Shown in pieces: positions 26,768 through 34,726 of a stretch of DNA of 64,000 nt. Source of the DNA: Azorhizobium caulinodans ORS 571 (GTDB lineage: Bacteria; Pseudomonadota; Alphaproteobacteria; Rhizobiales; Xanthobacteraceae); NCBI RefSeq assembly GCF_000010525.1, contig NC_009937.1:3973501-4037500 (forward strand), in the 5' to 3' direction. The notes under the pieces were generated by a model, which was given only the letters and a program-made list of their open reading frames with translations, was not told the origin of the DNA and did no database searches. The stretch's first letter is position 1. Each line of letters opens with the position of its first letter. Position numbers and translations under genes: made by a program.

Positions 26768-27403
26768 CTACCAGCGCAGGGTGCGGCGGCCGAGCCCGTA
26801 GCCAACGACCGTGACGAGCAGCATGGCGAGCACGTACCAGGTCGCGACGAACAGCGGGCTGTCGTCCGGGCAATGCCAGGCATAGACGGCGGCCCCGATC
26901 GCCCCGGCCGCAAGACCCGCCGATGCGCCGGCGAGCCCCGGATTCTCCGGCGCGCCATCCCGCAACGCCCAGAAGAAGGCGGCGAACGGCACCAGCGCGA
27001 GAACGGGAATGAAGAAGACGCAAAAGGCCGCGTGCTGCCCCTCAAGGCTCGCGGCCCAGCGACCCCGCGGAACGACCGTGAGTTCCAGAACCACACCGAG
27101 CACCAGCAGGGCCAGAGGCAGGCCGAGCACCACCAGACGCCGGCCGGCGCTTCGGCCCGGCAGCCCCGCGACCAGAAGCACGGCGCAGCCCGCGGCCGCC
27201 ATCAGGAGCGTGAACCCAAGCTTGAACTGGACGCGGACGGTTTCCACCGCGGCCCCGAGATCCGGTCGGATGCCGATGGTCACCAGCAGGATAAGCCCGG
27301 CGCAGACGACCCCCGCGGCGATCGCCAGGGCAAGAACGGTGGAAAGCCGCACCCGGACCGGCGCGTCCTCCGCCATCAGGCGGATCAGGTCATCGGTCTT
27401 CAT
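26768..27403 (-). CDS. nrsF: NrsF-type (DUF1109) six-helix anti-sigma factor
   Basis: Inner-membrane protein of 211 residues with six predicted helices, matching DUF1109/NrsF, the anti-sigma partner of SigF-type ECF sigma factors. The short cytoplasmic N-terminus (MKTDDLIRLMAEDAP) is the expected sigma-binding part. Cys128 (HAAFCVFF) and Cys178 (AWHCPDDSP) are 50 residues apart; as I recall, Caulobacter NrsF has two conserved cysteines with the same spacing that are needed for the response to heavy metal. The gene overlaps the sigma gene by 14 bases, so the pair is made together. Confidence 0.9.
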   Translation of the reverse strand: MKTDDLIRLMAEDAPVRVRLSTVLALAIAAGVVCAGLILLVTIGIRPDLGAAVETVRVQFKLGFTLLMAAAGCAVLLVAGLPGRSAGRRLVVLGLPLALLVLGVVLELTVVPRGRWAASLEGQHAAFCVFFIPVLALVPFAAFFWALRDGAPENPGLAGASAGLAAGAIGAAVYAWHCPDDSPLFVATWYVLAMLLVTVVGYGLGRRTLRW

Positions 27404-27956
27404 GGGGCTCGCTCCGGTAAATCTTGGCCAGCGTCTTCAGCGCGCGATGCAGCGCCACGCGCACGGCCCCCTCGGTCATCTTCAGGCGCGCCGCAGTCTC
27501 GCGCACGCCCGCCCCCTCCAGAGAGATGGAGCGGACGATATCGCGCTGCGGATCGCGCAGATGTCCCAGCATCTGTAAGGCATCGAGCCGCTCCGTTCCG
27601 TCCGCCACGGGTGCCGCCTCCAGCGTCTCCATCACATCCTCGATGGGCGTCGTCGGTTCACGCCCGCGCCGGCGCAGGCTGTCGATCAGCTTGTTGCGCA
27701 CGATGGCCGAAAGCCACGGTCCGATGGGCCGCGCCGGGTCCCACGTACCGCGCTTGAGATGCACCGCCAGCAGGACTTCCTGCACGATATCCTCCGCCTC
27801 TCCCGCCGGTGCGCCGAAGGCCCGGCAGCGGCGCTGCGCGAGCATCCGCAGATGCGGCGTCACCTCGCTGAGGAACCGCCGATAGGCGGCGCCGTCGCCC
27901 GCAAGCGCAAGGCGCATCCATTCGCTCCACTGCTGGTCGCGGGCCGAACCGTCCAC
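27390..27956 (-). CDS. sigF: ECF RNA polymerase sigma factor, SigF type
   Basis: Alternative sigma factor of 188 residues with region 2 (GEAEDIVQEVLLAVHLKRG; GPWLSAIVRNKLIDSLRRR) and region 4 (GVRETAARLKMTEGAVRVAL), the latter being the helix-turn-helix that reads the -35 box. There is no region 3, as expected for the ECF class. The GTG at 27956 is used because family members have about a dozen residues before the first helix; ATG 27917 with GGAG upstream is an alternative. A promoter-like element at 27970-27995 would give a very short leader before the GTG. It probably controls itself, nrsF and the bufferin operon. Confidence 0.92.
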   Translation of the reverse strand: MDGSARDQQWSEWMRLALAGDGAAYRRFLSEVTPHLRMLAQRRCRAFGAPAGEAEDIVQEVLLAVHLKRGTWDPARPIGPWLSAIVRNKLIDSLRRRGREPTTPIEDVMETLEAAPVADGTERLDALQMLGHLRDPQRDIVRSISLEGAGVRETAARLKMTEGAVRVALHRALKTLAKIYRSEPHEDR

Positions 27957-27969
27957 CCCTGTCCACCCT

Positions 27970-27995
27970 TACGTTGCGGCGATCTGGAATGTTAC
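27970..27995 (-). promoter_or_regulatory. Predicted SigF-type promoter of sigF-nrsF
   Basis: Minus-strand GTAACA (27995-27990), exactly 16 bases, then CGTA (27973-27970). It is identical in sequence and spacing to the element upstream of the divergent bufA and close to the GTAACC-N16-CGAA consensus that I recall for Caulobacter SigF. Positive autoregulation is inferred. Confidence 0.75.
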
Positions 27996-28114
27996 GTCAT
28001 GACGAAGAAAGAATGCGCGGCGTTCCGCGCGATGGCATTGGCCGCTTTGTCCCGCGCCGCACCGCTTTCGACAAGGGGCGGCGGACGGCGCCCGGAAAAA
28101 TTCTGCGCGGCCCT

Positions 28115-28140
28115 GTAACAGCGGCCGCCCCCTCTCCGTA
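28115..28140 (+). promoter_or_regulatory. Predicted SigF-type promoter of the bufferin operon
   Basis: Plus-strand GTAACA (28115-28120), exactly 16 bases, then CGTA (28137-28140), followed by AT. The bufA start lies about 46 bases downstream, which leaves room for a normal leader with a GGAG ribosome site. It matches the element in front of sigF. Confidence 0.78.
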
Positions 28141-28186
28141 ATCCCCCATGTCAGCCCGATGCGGCTGCCGATCACGGAGATTTCCC

Positions 28187-28468
28187 ATGAAGACCCGCGT
28201 CCTTTCGCTCGCTCTGGCGGGCTCGATCGCCTCTGCCCTCGCCGTTGCCGCGACCACTTCCGCCTCGGCCGCCGAGATGGAGAAGTGCTACGGCGTGGCC
28301 ATGAAGGGGCAGAACGACTGCGCCGCCGGCCCCGGAACCACCTGCGCCGGCACCTCCAAGGTGGACTACCAGAAGAACGCCTGGAAGCTCGTGCCCAAGG
28401 GCACCTGCGAGACCATCAAGGTGCCGGGCGGCATGGGTTCGCTGAAGCAGGGTCCCGCTCCCGTCTGA
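28187..28468 (+). CDS. bufA: Bufferin-type RiPP precursor (DUF2282, BufA family)
   Basis: Exported peptide of 93 residues. A signal peptide ([20 protein letters not shown], cut near ASA-AEM) leads to a mature part of about 64 residues with four cysteines: Cys34, Cys45, Cys53 and Cys74 ([32 protein letters not shown]). This is the DUF2282 pattern of bufferins, metal-binding peptides in which an MNIO enzyme converts some Cys residues to thiooxazole-type heterocycles before export; others may form a disulfide. The gene starts at ATG 28187 with GGAG upstream, not at 28148. It leads an operon with the maturase, its partner and a DoxX protein. Confidence 0.9.
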   Translation: MKTRVLSLALAGSIASALAVAATTSASAAEMEKCYGVAMKGQNDCAAGPGTTCAGTSKVDYQKNAWKLVPKGTCETIKVPGGMGSLKQGPAPV

Positions 28469-28532
28469 GACACACCGACACGCCCCGCGCGGCGCCCGAG
28501 GGCGCCGCGCATCCGCCTTCGAGGAGATGAGC

Positions 28533-29384
28533 ATGCAGTCATCACAACTGCCTTCGCGCGCGGGCATCGGCTTCAAGCCGCAGCACTTCGCGGACATCGT
28601 GGCCTCCCGCCAGCCCCTCGGCTTCTTCGAGGTGCATGCGGAGAACTACATGGGCGCCGGCGGCCCGCCCCATGCCCAGCTCCGCCGGCTGCGGGAGGAT
28701 TATGCCCTCTCGATCCATGGCGTCGGCCTGTCCATCGGCGCCATGCAGCCGCTCGATGCGGACCATCTTGAGCGCCTGCGCCTCCTGTGTGATCGCTACG
28801 AGCCGGAGAGCTTTTCGGAGCACCTCGCCTGGTCGAGCCACGACAGCGTCTATCTCAATGACCTGCTGCCCCTGCCCTATACGGACGGGACGCTCAGCCG
28901 CGTGGTGGAGCATGTGGACCGCGTGCAAACGCGCCTCCGGCGGCAGATGCTGCTGGAGAATCCGGCCACCTATCTCACCTTCGCCGAGAGCACCCTCGCG
29001 GAGACCGATTTCCTCGCCGAAGTGGCCCGGCGGGCCGGCTGCGGCCTGCTGCTGGACGTGAACAACGTCTTCGTGGCGGCCACGAACCACAATACGGACC
29101 CCGCCGCCTATCTCGCCCGCTTTCCTCTCGAGGCGGTCCGCGAAATCCACCTGAGCGGGCATTCGCGGACCACGGACGAGACCGGCGCGCCCCTGCTCAT
29201 CGATTCCCACGACACGCCGGTCACCGACCCTGTGTGGGCGCTCTATGCGGACGTCATTGCGCGAACCGGCCCCGTACCGACGCTGATCGAATGGGACAAT
29301 GACGTGCCCGCCTGGCCGATCTTGCGCGCCGAGGCCCTGCGCGCTGAGACGGTGCTCGCAGGCGCTCGGCAGAATGCGGCGTGA
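28533..29384 (+). CDS. bufB: MNIO-class maturase (DUF692, BufB family)
   Basis: Cytoplasmic multinuclear non-haem iron oxidative enzyme of 283 residues with a TIM-barrel fold, expected to modify cysteines of the BufA precursor. Family signatures are visible in order: [74 protein letters not shown] and IEWDNDVP, supplying the His, Glu and Asp iron ligands. ATG 28533 is chosen because GAGGAG lies six bases before it; the ATG at 28527 would directly abut that site. Substrate recognition is expected to need the partner protein encoded next. Confidence 0.95.
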   Translation: MQSSQLPSRAGIGFKPQHFADIVASRQPLGFFEVHAENYMGAGGPPHAQLRRLREDYALSIHGVGLSIGAMQPLDADHLERLRLLCDRYEPESFSEHLAWSSHDSVYLNDLLPLPYTDGTLSRVVEHVDRVQTRLRRQMLLENPATYLTFAESTLAETDFLAEVARRAGCGLLLDVNNVFVAATNHNTDPAAYLARFPLEAVREIHLSGHSRTTDETGAPLLIDSHDTPVTDPVWALYADVIARTGPVPTLIEWDNDVPAWPILRAEALRAETVLAGARQNAA

Positions 29385-29391
29385 GGGCACC

Positions 29392-30174
29392 ATGATGAGC
29401 GCCCTCCCCGCCGCCCAAAGCGCATTTGCCGCCGCTCTCACCACGGCTGATGCGCCGATGCCGGTCGGCCTCGTGTGCTGGACCGGCGCGCCGCCGGAAC
29501 GCCGCTTCGAGGTCTATCGCAACAATGTGCGGGCGAGCCTCACCAGCGCGCTCGCCACCGCATTCCCGGCCGTGGAGCGCGTCGTCGGCGCGGAATTCTT
29601 CGCAGCCATGGCCCAGGCCTATGTGCAGGCCCATCCGCCGCGCTCGCCTGTGCTGCTCGGTTATGGCGCGGACTTTGCCGATTTCGTCGCGGGCTTCGAG
29701 CCAGCGGAGGCCCTGCCCTATCTCGCGGACGTCGCCCGGCTCGAAACGCTGCGTCGCCGGGCCTATCACGCGGCGGATACGCTGCCGCTCGCTCTGGATG
29801 CTCTCTCGGCGGTGCCGCCGGAGGCCATGGCCGACCTCACCTTCACGGCGCACCCCGCTCTCGGCGTGCTCCGCTCGCCTTTCCCGGTGCACACCATCTG
29901 GGCCATGAACGCTGGCGAGGTGCCCCTTCGACCCATCGAGGACTGGGCGCCGGAAGACGTGCTGGTGAGCCGTCCGCAGATGCGCGTGAGCGTCAGCCGG
30001 CTGCCTGTGGGGGCCGCCGTTTTCATCGAACATCTGACAGCGGGCCGCAACCTCGCGGACGCGCTGGAAGCCGCCGAGGCCATGGCCTCCGGTTTCGACG
30101 TCGTGACCGCCCTCGGCCTTGCCCTCACCGCCGGCGCCTTTTCCGCCATCCATTGGGAGGCACCCCATGACTGA
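29392..30174 (+). CDS. bufC: DUF2063 partner protein of the MNIO maturase (BufC/HvfC family)
   Basis: A 260-residue cytoplasmic protein with the DUF2063 N-terminal domain (FAAALTTADAPMP; RRFEVYRNNVRASLTSALATAFPAVERVVG) and a C-terminal domain ending in ALGLALTAGAFSAIHWEA. Members of this family partner DUF692 enzymes in bufferin and oxazolin pathways and are thought to present the precursor peptide. It begins seven bases after bufB and overlaps the DoxX gene by eight bases. The ATG at 29392 is followed by a second ATG at 29395; either could start. Confidence 0.92.
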   Translation: MMSALPAAQSAFAAALTTADAPMPVGLVCWTGAPPERRFEVYRNNVRASLTSALATAFPAVERVVGAEFFAAMAQAYVQAHPPRSPVLLGYGADFADFVAGFEPAEALPYLADVARLETLRRRAYHAADTLPLALDALSAVPPEAMADLTFTAHPALGVLRSPFPVHTIWAMNAGEVPLRPIEDWAPEDVLVSRPQMRVSVSRLPVGAAVFIEHLTAGRNLADALEAAEAMASGFDVVTALGLALTAGAFSAIHWEAPHD

Positions 30175-30658
30175 CGCCCACAGCTCCGGACGCACCAACG
30201 GCGCACATCTGCTGGACCGCGGACGCGCGGTGCTGGAGCGCATCCCCTCCGGCTTCATCAGCCTTCTGGCGCGGCTCTCCATCGCGGGGGTCTTCTGGCA
30301 ATCGGGCCAGACCAAGCTTGAGGGCTGGCATGTCTCCGACAGCGCCGTCTTCCTGTTTCAGGAAGCATACCGCCTGCCGCTCATCAACCCCTGGCTTGCC
30401 GCCCATCTCGCGGCCATCGCGGAGCATCTGTTTCCGGTGCTGCTGGTCATCGGCCTCGCGAGCCGCCTCTCAGCTCTGGCGCTGCTCGGGATGACGCTGG
30501 TGATCGAGATCTTCGTCTATCCGGACGCCTGGGCGACCCATGGGACGTGGGCCGTCTGCCTTCTCGCTGTCATCGCACGCGGACCGGGCTGGCTCGCCCT
30601 CGACAACCTGATCGACCGCCCTCGCATGCGCCCCCTTCCCGCGGCCAGCCAGGGCTGA
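30167..30658 (+). CDS. DoxX family membrane protein of the bufferin operon
   Basis: Inner-membrane protein of 163 residues with four predicted helices and the DoxX-type start [22 protein letters not shown]. DoxX proteins are regular members of DUF2282/DUF692/DUF2063 operons (HvfE in the Haemophilus oxazolin pathway), but their function there is unknown; a quinone-linked or redox role is often suggested. ATG 30167 lies inside the end of bufC and follows GGGAGG. It is the last gene of the operon. Confidence 0.9.
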   Translation: MTDAHSSGRTNGAHLLDRGRAVLERIPSGFISLLARLSIAGVFWQSGQTKLEGWHVSDSAVFLFQEAYRLPLINPWLAAHLAAIAEHLFPVLLVIGLASRLSALALLGMTLVIEIFVYPDAWATHGTWAVCLLAVIARGPGWLALDNLIDRPRMRPLPAASQG

Positions 30659-30767
30659 GGGGCAGCGACATAGCAGCGGGTCTTTTGCCGCCTCCCTTCG
30701 CAGTGCAGCAAGATTATTGCCGGGAAGGCATCAATGTGATGCCGTTTCTTGCCATAGCGAGGGCCAA

Positions 30768-30800
30768 GTTCGACCGATATACAATATACGAAAGTCGAAC
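30768..30800. promoter_or_regulatory. Inverted repeat upstream of gcl, candidate operator
   Basis: Perfect 7-bp arms GTTCGAC and GTCGAAC are separated by 19 bases that contain two ATATAC repeats. The element ends 28 bases before the gcl start, a position where a regulator would overlap the promoter. The regulator is unknown; IclR- or GntR-type control of glyoxylate genes is common in relatives. Confidence 0.5.
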
Positions 30801-30827
30801 AAACCGGTCCCAAGGGGAGGAAACGCC

Positions 30828-32603
30828 ATGGCCCACATGCGTGCCGTCGATGCTGCCGTTCGCGTCCTGGAGAAGGAGGGCATCAGCTGCGCCTTCGGTG
30901 TTCCGGGCGCCGCGATCAACCCGTTCTATTCCGCGCTGAAGGCGCGTGGTTCCATCCGCCACGTGCTCGCCCGGCACGTGGAAGGCGCCTCCCACATGGC
31001 CGAGGGCTACACCCGGGCCGTCGCCGGCAACATCGGCGTGTGCATCGGCACCTCCGGTCCCGCCGGCACGGACATGATCACCGGCCTCTATTCGGCCTCG
31101 GCGGATTCCATCCCGATCCTGTGCATCACCGGCCAGGCCCCCCGCGCCCGCCTCTATAAGGAAGACTTCCAGGCGGTCGATATCGAGAGCATCGCCAAGC
31201 CCGTCACCAAGTGGGCGGTCACGGTGCGCGAGCCGGCGCTCGTTCCCATGGTGTTCCAGCAGGCGTTCCACGTCATGCGCTCGGGCCGCCCCGGCCCGGT
31301 GCTCATCGACCTGCCGATCGACGTGCAGATGGCCGAGATCGAGTTCGACGAGGACACCTACGCCCCGCTCCCCGTTTACAAGCCCGCCGCCACCCGCGCG
31401 CAGGCGGAAAAGGCCATCGCCATGCTGGCGAAGGCTGATCGCCCGCTCATCGTTTCCGGCGGCGGCATCATCAATGCGGATGCCTCCGACCTGCTGGTGG
31501 AGTTCGCGGAGCTCACCGGCGTGCCGGTCATCCCCACCCTCATGGGCTGGGGCACCATTCCCGACGACCACCCGCTGATGGCCGGCATGTGCGGCCTCCA
31601 GACCTCGCACCGTTACGGCAATGCGACGATGCTGGCCTCCGATTTCGTGTTCGGCATCGGCAACCGCTGGGCCAACCGCCACACCGGCTCGGTGGAGGTC
31701 TACACCAAGGGCCGCACCTTCATCCACGTGGACATCGAGCCGACCCAGATCGGCCGCGTCTTCGGCCCGGATTTCGGCATCGTCTCCGATGCCGGGGCGG
31801 CGCTGAAGCTGTTCATCGAGGTGGCGAAGGAATGGAAGGCCGCCGGCAAGCTGCCGGACTGGTCCGCCTGGGCCAAGGAATGCTTCGGCCGCAAGGAGAC
31901 GATGCTGCGCAAGTCGCACTATGACAACGTGCCGCTGAAGCCGCAGCGCGTCTATGAGGAGATGAACGAGGCGTTCGGCCGTGACGTGACCTATGTCACC
32001 ACCATCGGCCTCTCGCAGATCGCCGGCGCGCAGTTCCTGCATGTCCACCATCCGCGCCACTGGATCAACTGCGGGCAGGCCGGCCCGCTGGGCTGGACGC
32101 TGCCGGCGGCTCTCGGCGTGCGCGCCGCGGACCCGGACCGGAAGATCGTGGCGCTCTCGGGCGACTATGACTTCCAGTTCCTCATCGAGGAGCTGGCGGT
32201 GGGCGCCCAGCACAAGCTGCCCTACCTGCACGTGGTGGTGAACAACTCCTATCTCGGCCTCATCCGGCAGGCCCAGCGCGGCTTCGAGATGGACTTCGAG
32301 GTGAGCCTCGCCTTCGAGAACATCAATTCGGAGGAAGCCGGCGCCTATGGCGTGGACCATGTGGCGGTGGCCGAGGGCCTCGGCTGCAAGGCCATCCGGG
32401 TGCGTACGCCGAATGAGTTCAAGGATGCCTTCTCGCAGGCCGAGGCCCTGATGGAAGAGCATCAGGTGCCGGTGGTGATCGAGTTCATCCTGGAGCGGGT
32501 GACGAACATCGCCATGGGCGTCGAGATCGACAAGGTCAACGAGTTCGAGGAGATCCTCGACCTGCCCCGCGCCACCGCGCGCGTGGTGGAGCCGGCCGAG
32601 TAA
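30828..32603 (+). CDS. gcl: Glyoxylate carboligase (tartronate-semialdehyde synthase)
   Basis: Thiamine-diphosphate and FAD-dependent enzyme that condenses two glyoxylates to tartronate semialdehyde plus CO2. The 591-residue protein has the three-domain fold of acetolactate-synthase relatives: [26 protein letters not shown], and the ThDP-Mg segment LSGDYDFQF ... [10 protein letters not shown]. Residue 51 is Val ([14 protein letters not shown]) where other ThDP enzymes have the catalytic Glu; this Val is diagnostic for Gcl. The ATG at 30828 follows GGGGAGG. It heads the glycerate-pathway genes hyi, glxR and pyk on the same strand. Confidence 0.97.
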   Translation: MAHMRAVDAAVRVLEKEGISCAFGVPGAAINPFYSALKARGSIRHVLARHVEGASHMAEGYTRAVAGNIGVCIGTSGPAGTDMITGLYSASADSIPILCITGQAPRARLYKEDFQAVDIESIAKPVTKWAVTVREPALVPMVFQQAFHVMRSGRPGPVLIDLPIDVQMAEIEFDEDTYAPLPVYKPAATRAQAEKAIAMLAKADRPLIVSGGGIINADASDLLVEFAELTGVPVIPTLMGWGTIPDDHPLMAGMCGLQTSHRYGNATMLASDFVFGIGNRWANRHTGSVEVYTKGRTFIHVDIEPTQIGRVFGPDFGIVSDAGAALKLFIEVAKEWKAAGKLPDWSAWAKECFGRKETMLRKSHYDNVPLKPQRVYEEMNEAFGRDVTYVTTIGLSQIAGAQFLHVHHPRHWINCGQAGPLGWTLPAALGVRAADPDRKIVALSGDYDFQFLIEELAVGAQHKLPYLHVVVNNSYLGLIRQAQRGFEMDFEVSLAFENINSEEAGAYGVDHVAVAEGLGCKAIRVRTPNEFKDAFSQAEALMEEHQVPVVIEFILERVTNIAMGVEIDKVNEFEEILDLPRATARVVEPAE

Positions 32604-32626
32604 GCCCCGGTCTCCCATGTCTTACC

Positions 32627-32655
32627 TGCCGTGCCCTCCCGCGAGGCGCACGGCA
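32627..32655. repeat. Stable hairpin after gcl
   Basis: TGCCGTGC-CCTC pairs with GAGG-C-GCACGGCA around a CCGC loop, giving 12 base pairs with one bulge, 24 bases past the gcl stop. No T-run follows, so it may act as an mRNA-protecting or attenuating structure rather than a classical terminator. Confidence 0.5.
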
Positions 32656-32857
32656 GGCGTGCCGCGCGGGTGTCCGGTGCGGCATGTCCCGAGGCGCGGC
32701 GGCGGGACGTCCGGCCGTCCGGAACGGGGCAAGCCGGGGCACTTGAGCCGATCTGTCCCGCCCGTCCGCCCTATCCCTTTCACACGGAACGTTTTACGGC
32801 TTGGATTGCCAAACAATCGAAGCCTGACTTGCCCAGGCTCAGCCAGCGGAGAGGTGA

Positions 32858-33637
32858 ATGCCCAAGTTTGCTGCCAATCTGACCATGCTCTGGAACGAGA
32901 TCGACTTCCTGGACCGCTTCGCCAAGGCGGCGGAGGCCGGTTTCAAGGGCGTGGAGTATCTCTTCCCCTACGCCTATCCCAAGGAGGAGCTGGCCGAGCG
33001 CCTTGAGAAGCACGGGCTCACCCAGGCGCTGCACAATCTGCCGGCCGGCGAGTGGGCGAAGGGCGAACGCGGCATCGCCGTCCTGCCCGACCGCGTCGGC
33101 GAGTTCCAGGACAGCGTCGGCACCGCACTCGAATATGCCAAGGTGCTGAAGACGCAGACGCTGAACGTGCTGGCGGGCATCGCCCCCAAGGACGTGCCGG
33201 CGGAGAAGATCTACGAGACGCTGGTCTCGAACCTGAAATTCGCCGCCGCCGAGGCCAAGAAGGCGGGCATCCCGCTGGTGGTCGAGGCCATCAACACCCG
33301 CGACATTCCCGGCTTCTATCTCAACACCACCAAGCAGACGCTCAGCTTGCTGGATGACGTGGGGCCGCAGGACGTCTTCTTCCAGTACGACATCTACCAC
33401 ATGCAGATCATGGAGGGCGATCTCGTCCCCACACTGCGCGCCAACATGGCCCGCATCAAGCACATCCAGCTCGCGGACAATCCGGGCCGCGGCGAGCCGG
33501 GCACGGGCGAGATCAACTACCCGTTCATCTTCAAGGCCATCGACGATGCCGGTTACACCGGCTGGATCGGTGCCGAATACAAGCCCGCGACGACCACCGA
33601 CGCCGGCATCGGCTGGTTCGCCCCCTACAAGGGCTGA
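32858..33637 (+). CDS. hyi: Hydroxypyruvate isomerase
   Basis: Cytoplasmic TIM-barrel enzyme of 259 residues that interconverts hydroxypyruvate and tartronate semialdehyde. It starts with KFAANLTMLWNEIDFLDRF and has FKGVEYLFPYAYP, the conserved VVEAINTRDIPGFYLNTT, the metal-site FQYDIYHMQIMEGD and the closing EYKPATTTDAGIGWF. GGAGAGG precedes the ATG. It lies between gcl and the tartronate-semialdehyde reductase, the usual order for glyoxylate use. Confidence 0.95.
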   Translation: MPKFAANLTMLWNEIDFLDRFAKAAEAGFKGVEYLFPYAYPKEELAERLEKHGLTQALHNLPAGEWAKGERGIAVLPDRVGEFQDSVGTALEYAKVLKTQTLNVLAGIAPKDVPAEKIYETLVSNLKFAAAEAKKAGIPLVVEAINTRDIPGFYLNTTKQTLSLLDDVGPQDVFFQYDIYHMQIMEGDLVPTLRANMARIKHIQLADNPGRGEPGTGEINYPFIFKAIDDAGYTGWIGAEYKPATTTDAGIGWFAPYKG

Positions 33638-33721
33638 GCTGCCAGAACCATTCCGCCAAGGACACCGCCCGCCGCCCGGCCTGCCGGGCGTGCGCGGCGC
33701 ACATGCACGGGAGCACGCACA

Positions 33722-34600
33722 ATGAACGTGGGTTTCATCGGTCTCGGCATCATGGGCACCCCCATGGCCGGCCACCTCATCGACGCCGGGCACACCCTCT
33801 TCCTCTATGACGTGGTGAAGGTGCCCGCCGAATTGACCGACAAGGGCGCCACGGCGGTCGCCTCCTCCGCCGAGGTGGCGAAGAATGCGGACGTCATCAT
33901 CCTCATGGTGCCGGACACCCCGCACGTGGACGAGGCGCTGTTCGGCGCCGGCGGCGTTGCGGAAGGCCTCAGCGCCGGCAAGATCGTGGTGGACATGAGC
34001 TCCATCTCGCCGGTGGAGACGAAGAAGTTCGCCGAGAAGATCAACGCGCTCGGTTGCGATTATCTCGACGCCCCGGTCTCCGGCGGCGACGTGGGCGCCA
34101 AGGCCGCCTCCCTCACCATCATGGTCGGCGGCCCGGAAAAGGCCTTCGAGACGGTGAAGCCGCTGTTCGAGAAGATGGGCAAGAACATCACCCTCGTCGG
34201 CGGCAATGGCGACGGCCAGACCACCAAGGTCGCCAACCAGATCATCGTCGCCCTCACCATCGAGGCGGTGGGCGAGGCGCTGCTCTTCGCATCCAAGGCG
34301 GGCGCCGACCCGGCCAAGGTGCGCCAGGCGCTGATGGGCGGCTTTGCCTCCTCGCGCATCCTGGAGGTGCACGGCGAGCGCATGGTGAAGCGCAACTTCA
34401 ACCCCGGCTTCCGCATCGAGCTGCACCAGAAGGACCTGAACCTCGCGCTGTCCTCCGCGCGGGCGCTCAAGGTGGCGCTGCCAAACACCGCGACGGCGCA
34501 GGAGCTGTTCAACGCCGTGGCCGCCCGCGGCGGCTCCAAGCTCGATCACTCCGCCATGGTGAATGCGCTGGAACTGCTGGCGAACCACGACATCGCCTGA
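33722..34600 (+). CDS. glxR: 2-hydroxy-3-oxopropionate (tartronate semialdehyde) reductase
   Basis: NAD(P)H-dependent reductase of 292 residues that converts tartronate semialdehyde to D-glycerate. It belongs to the beta-hydroxyacid dehydrogenase family: cofactor motif VGFIGLGIMGTPMAGHLIDAG, substrate loop YLDAPVSGGDVGAK, catalytic Lys in TTKVANQIIV and the C-terminal HQKDLNLALSSA. It is placed 84 bases after hyi with GGGAG before its ATG. Two hairpins follow, the second being terminator-like. Confidence 0.94.
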   Translation: MNVGFIGLGIMGTPMAGHLIDAGHTLFLYDVVKVPAELTDKGATAVASSAEVAKNADVIILMVPDTPHVDEALFGAGGVAEGLSAGKIVVDMSSISPVETKKFAEKINALGCDYLDAPVSGGDVGAKAASLTIMVGGPEKAFETVKPLFEKMGKNITLVGGNGDGQTTKVANQIIVALTIEAVGEALLFASKAGADPAKVRQALMGGFASSRILEVHGERMVKRNFNPGFRIELHQKDLNLALSSARALKVALPNTATAQELFNAVAARGGSKLDHSAMVNALELLANHDIA

Positions 34601-34611
34601 CCGTTTGCCCG

Positions 34612-34665
34612 CCATGGCCCGGCGACGGGCCATGGCGGTGACGCACCTGCGTCACCGCGCCTTTG
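34612..34665 (+). terminator. Double hairpin with terminator between glxR and pyk
   Basis: First a 9-bp stem (CCATGGCCC with GGGCCATGG), then a perfect 11-bp palindrome (GCGGTGACGCA with TGCGTCACCGC) followed by GCCTTTG. The weak T-run suggests partial termination, which would set pyk expression below that of the upstream genes. Confidence 0.6.
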
Positions 34666-34726
34666 TATCAAGTGCGATCAGGACAAAGGCGGCACGGCAG
34701 ATGTCGCCCAATCGGGGGAGACATCC

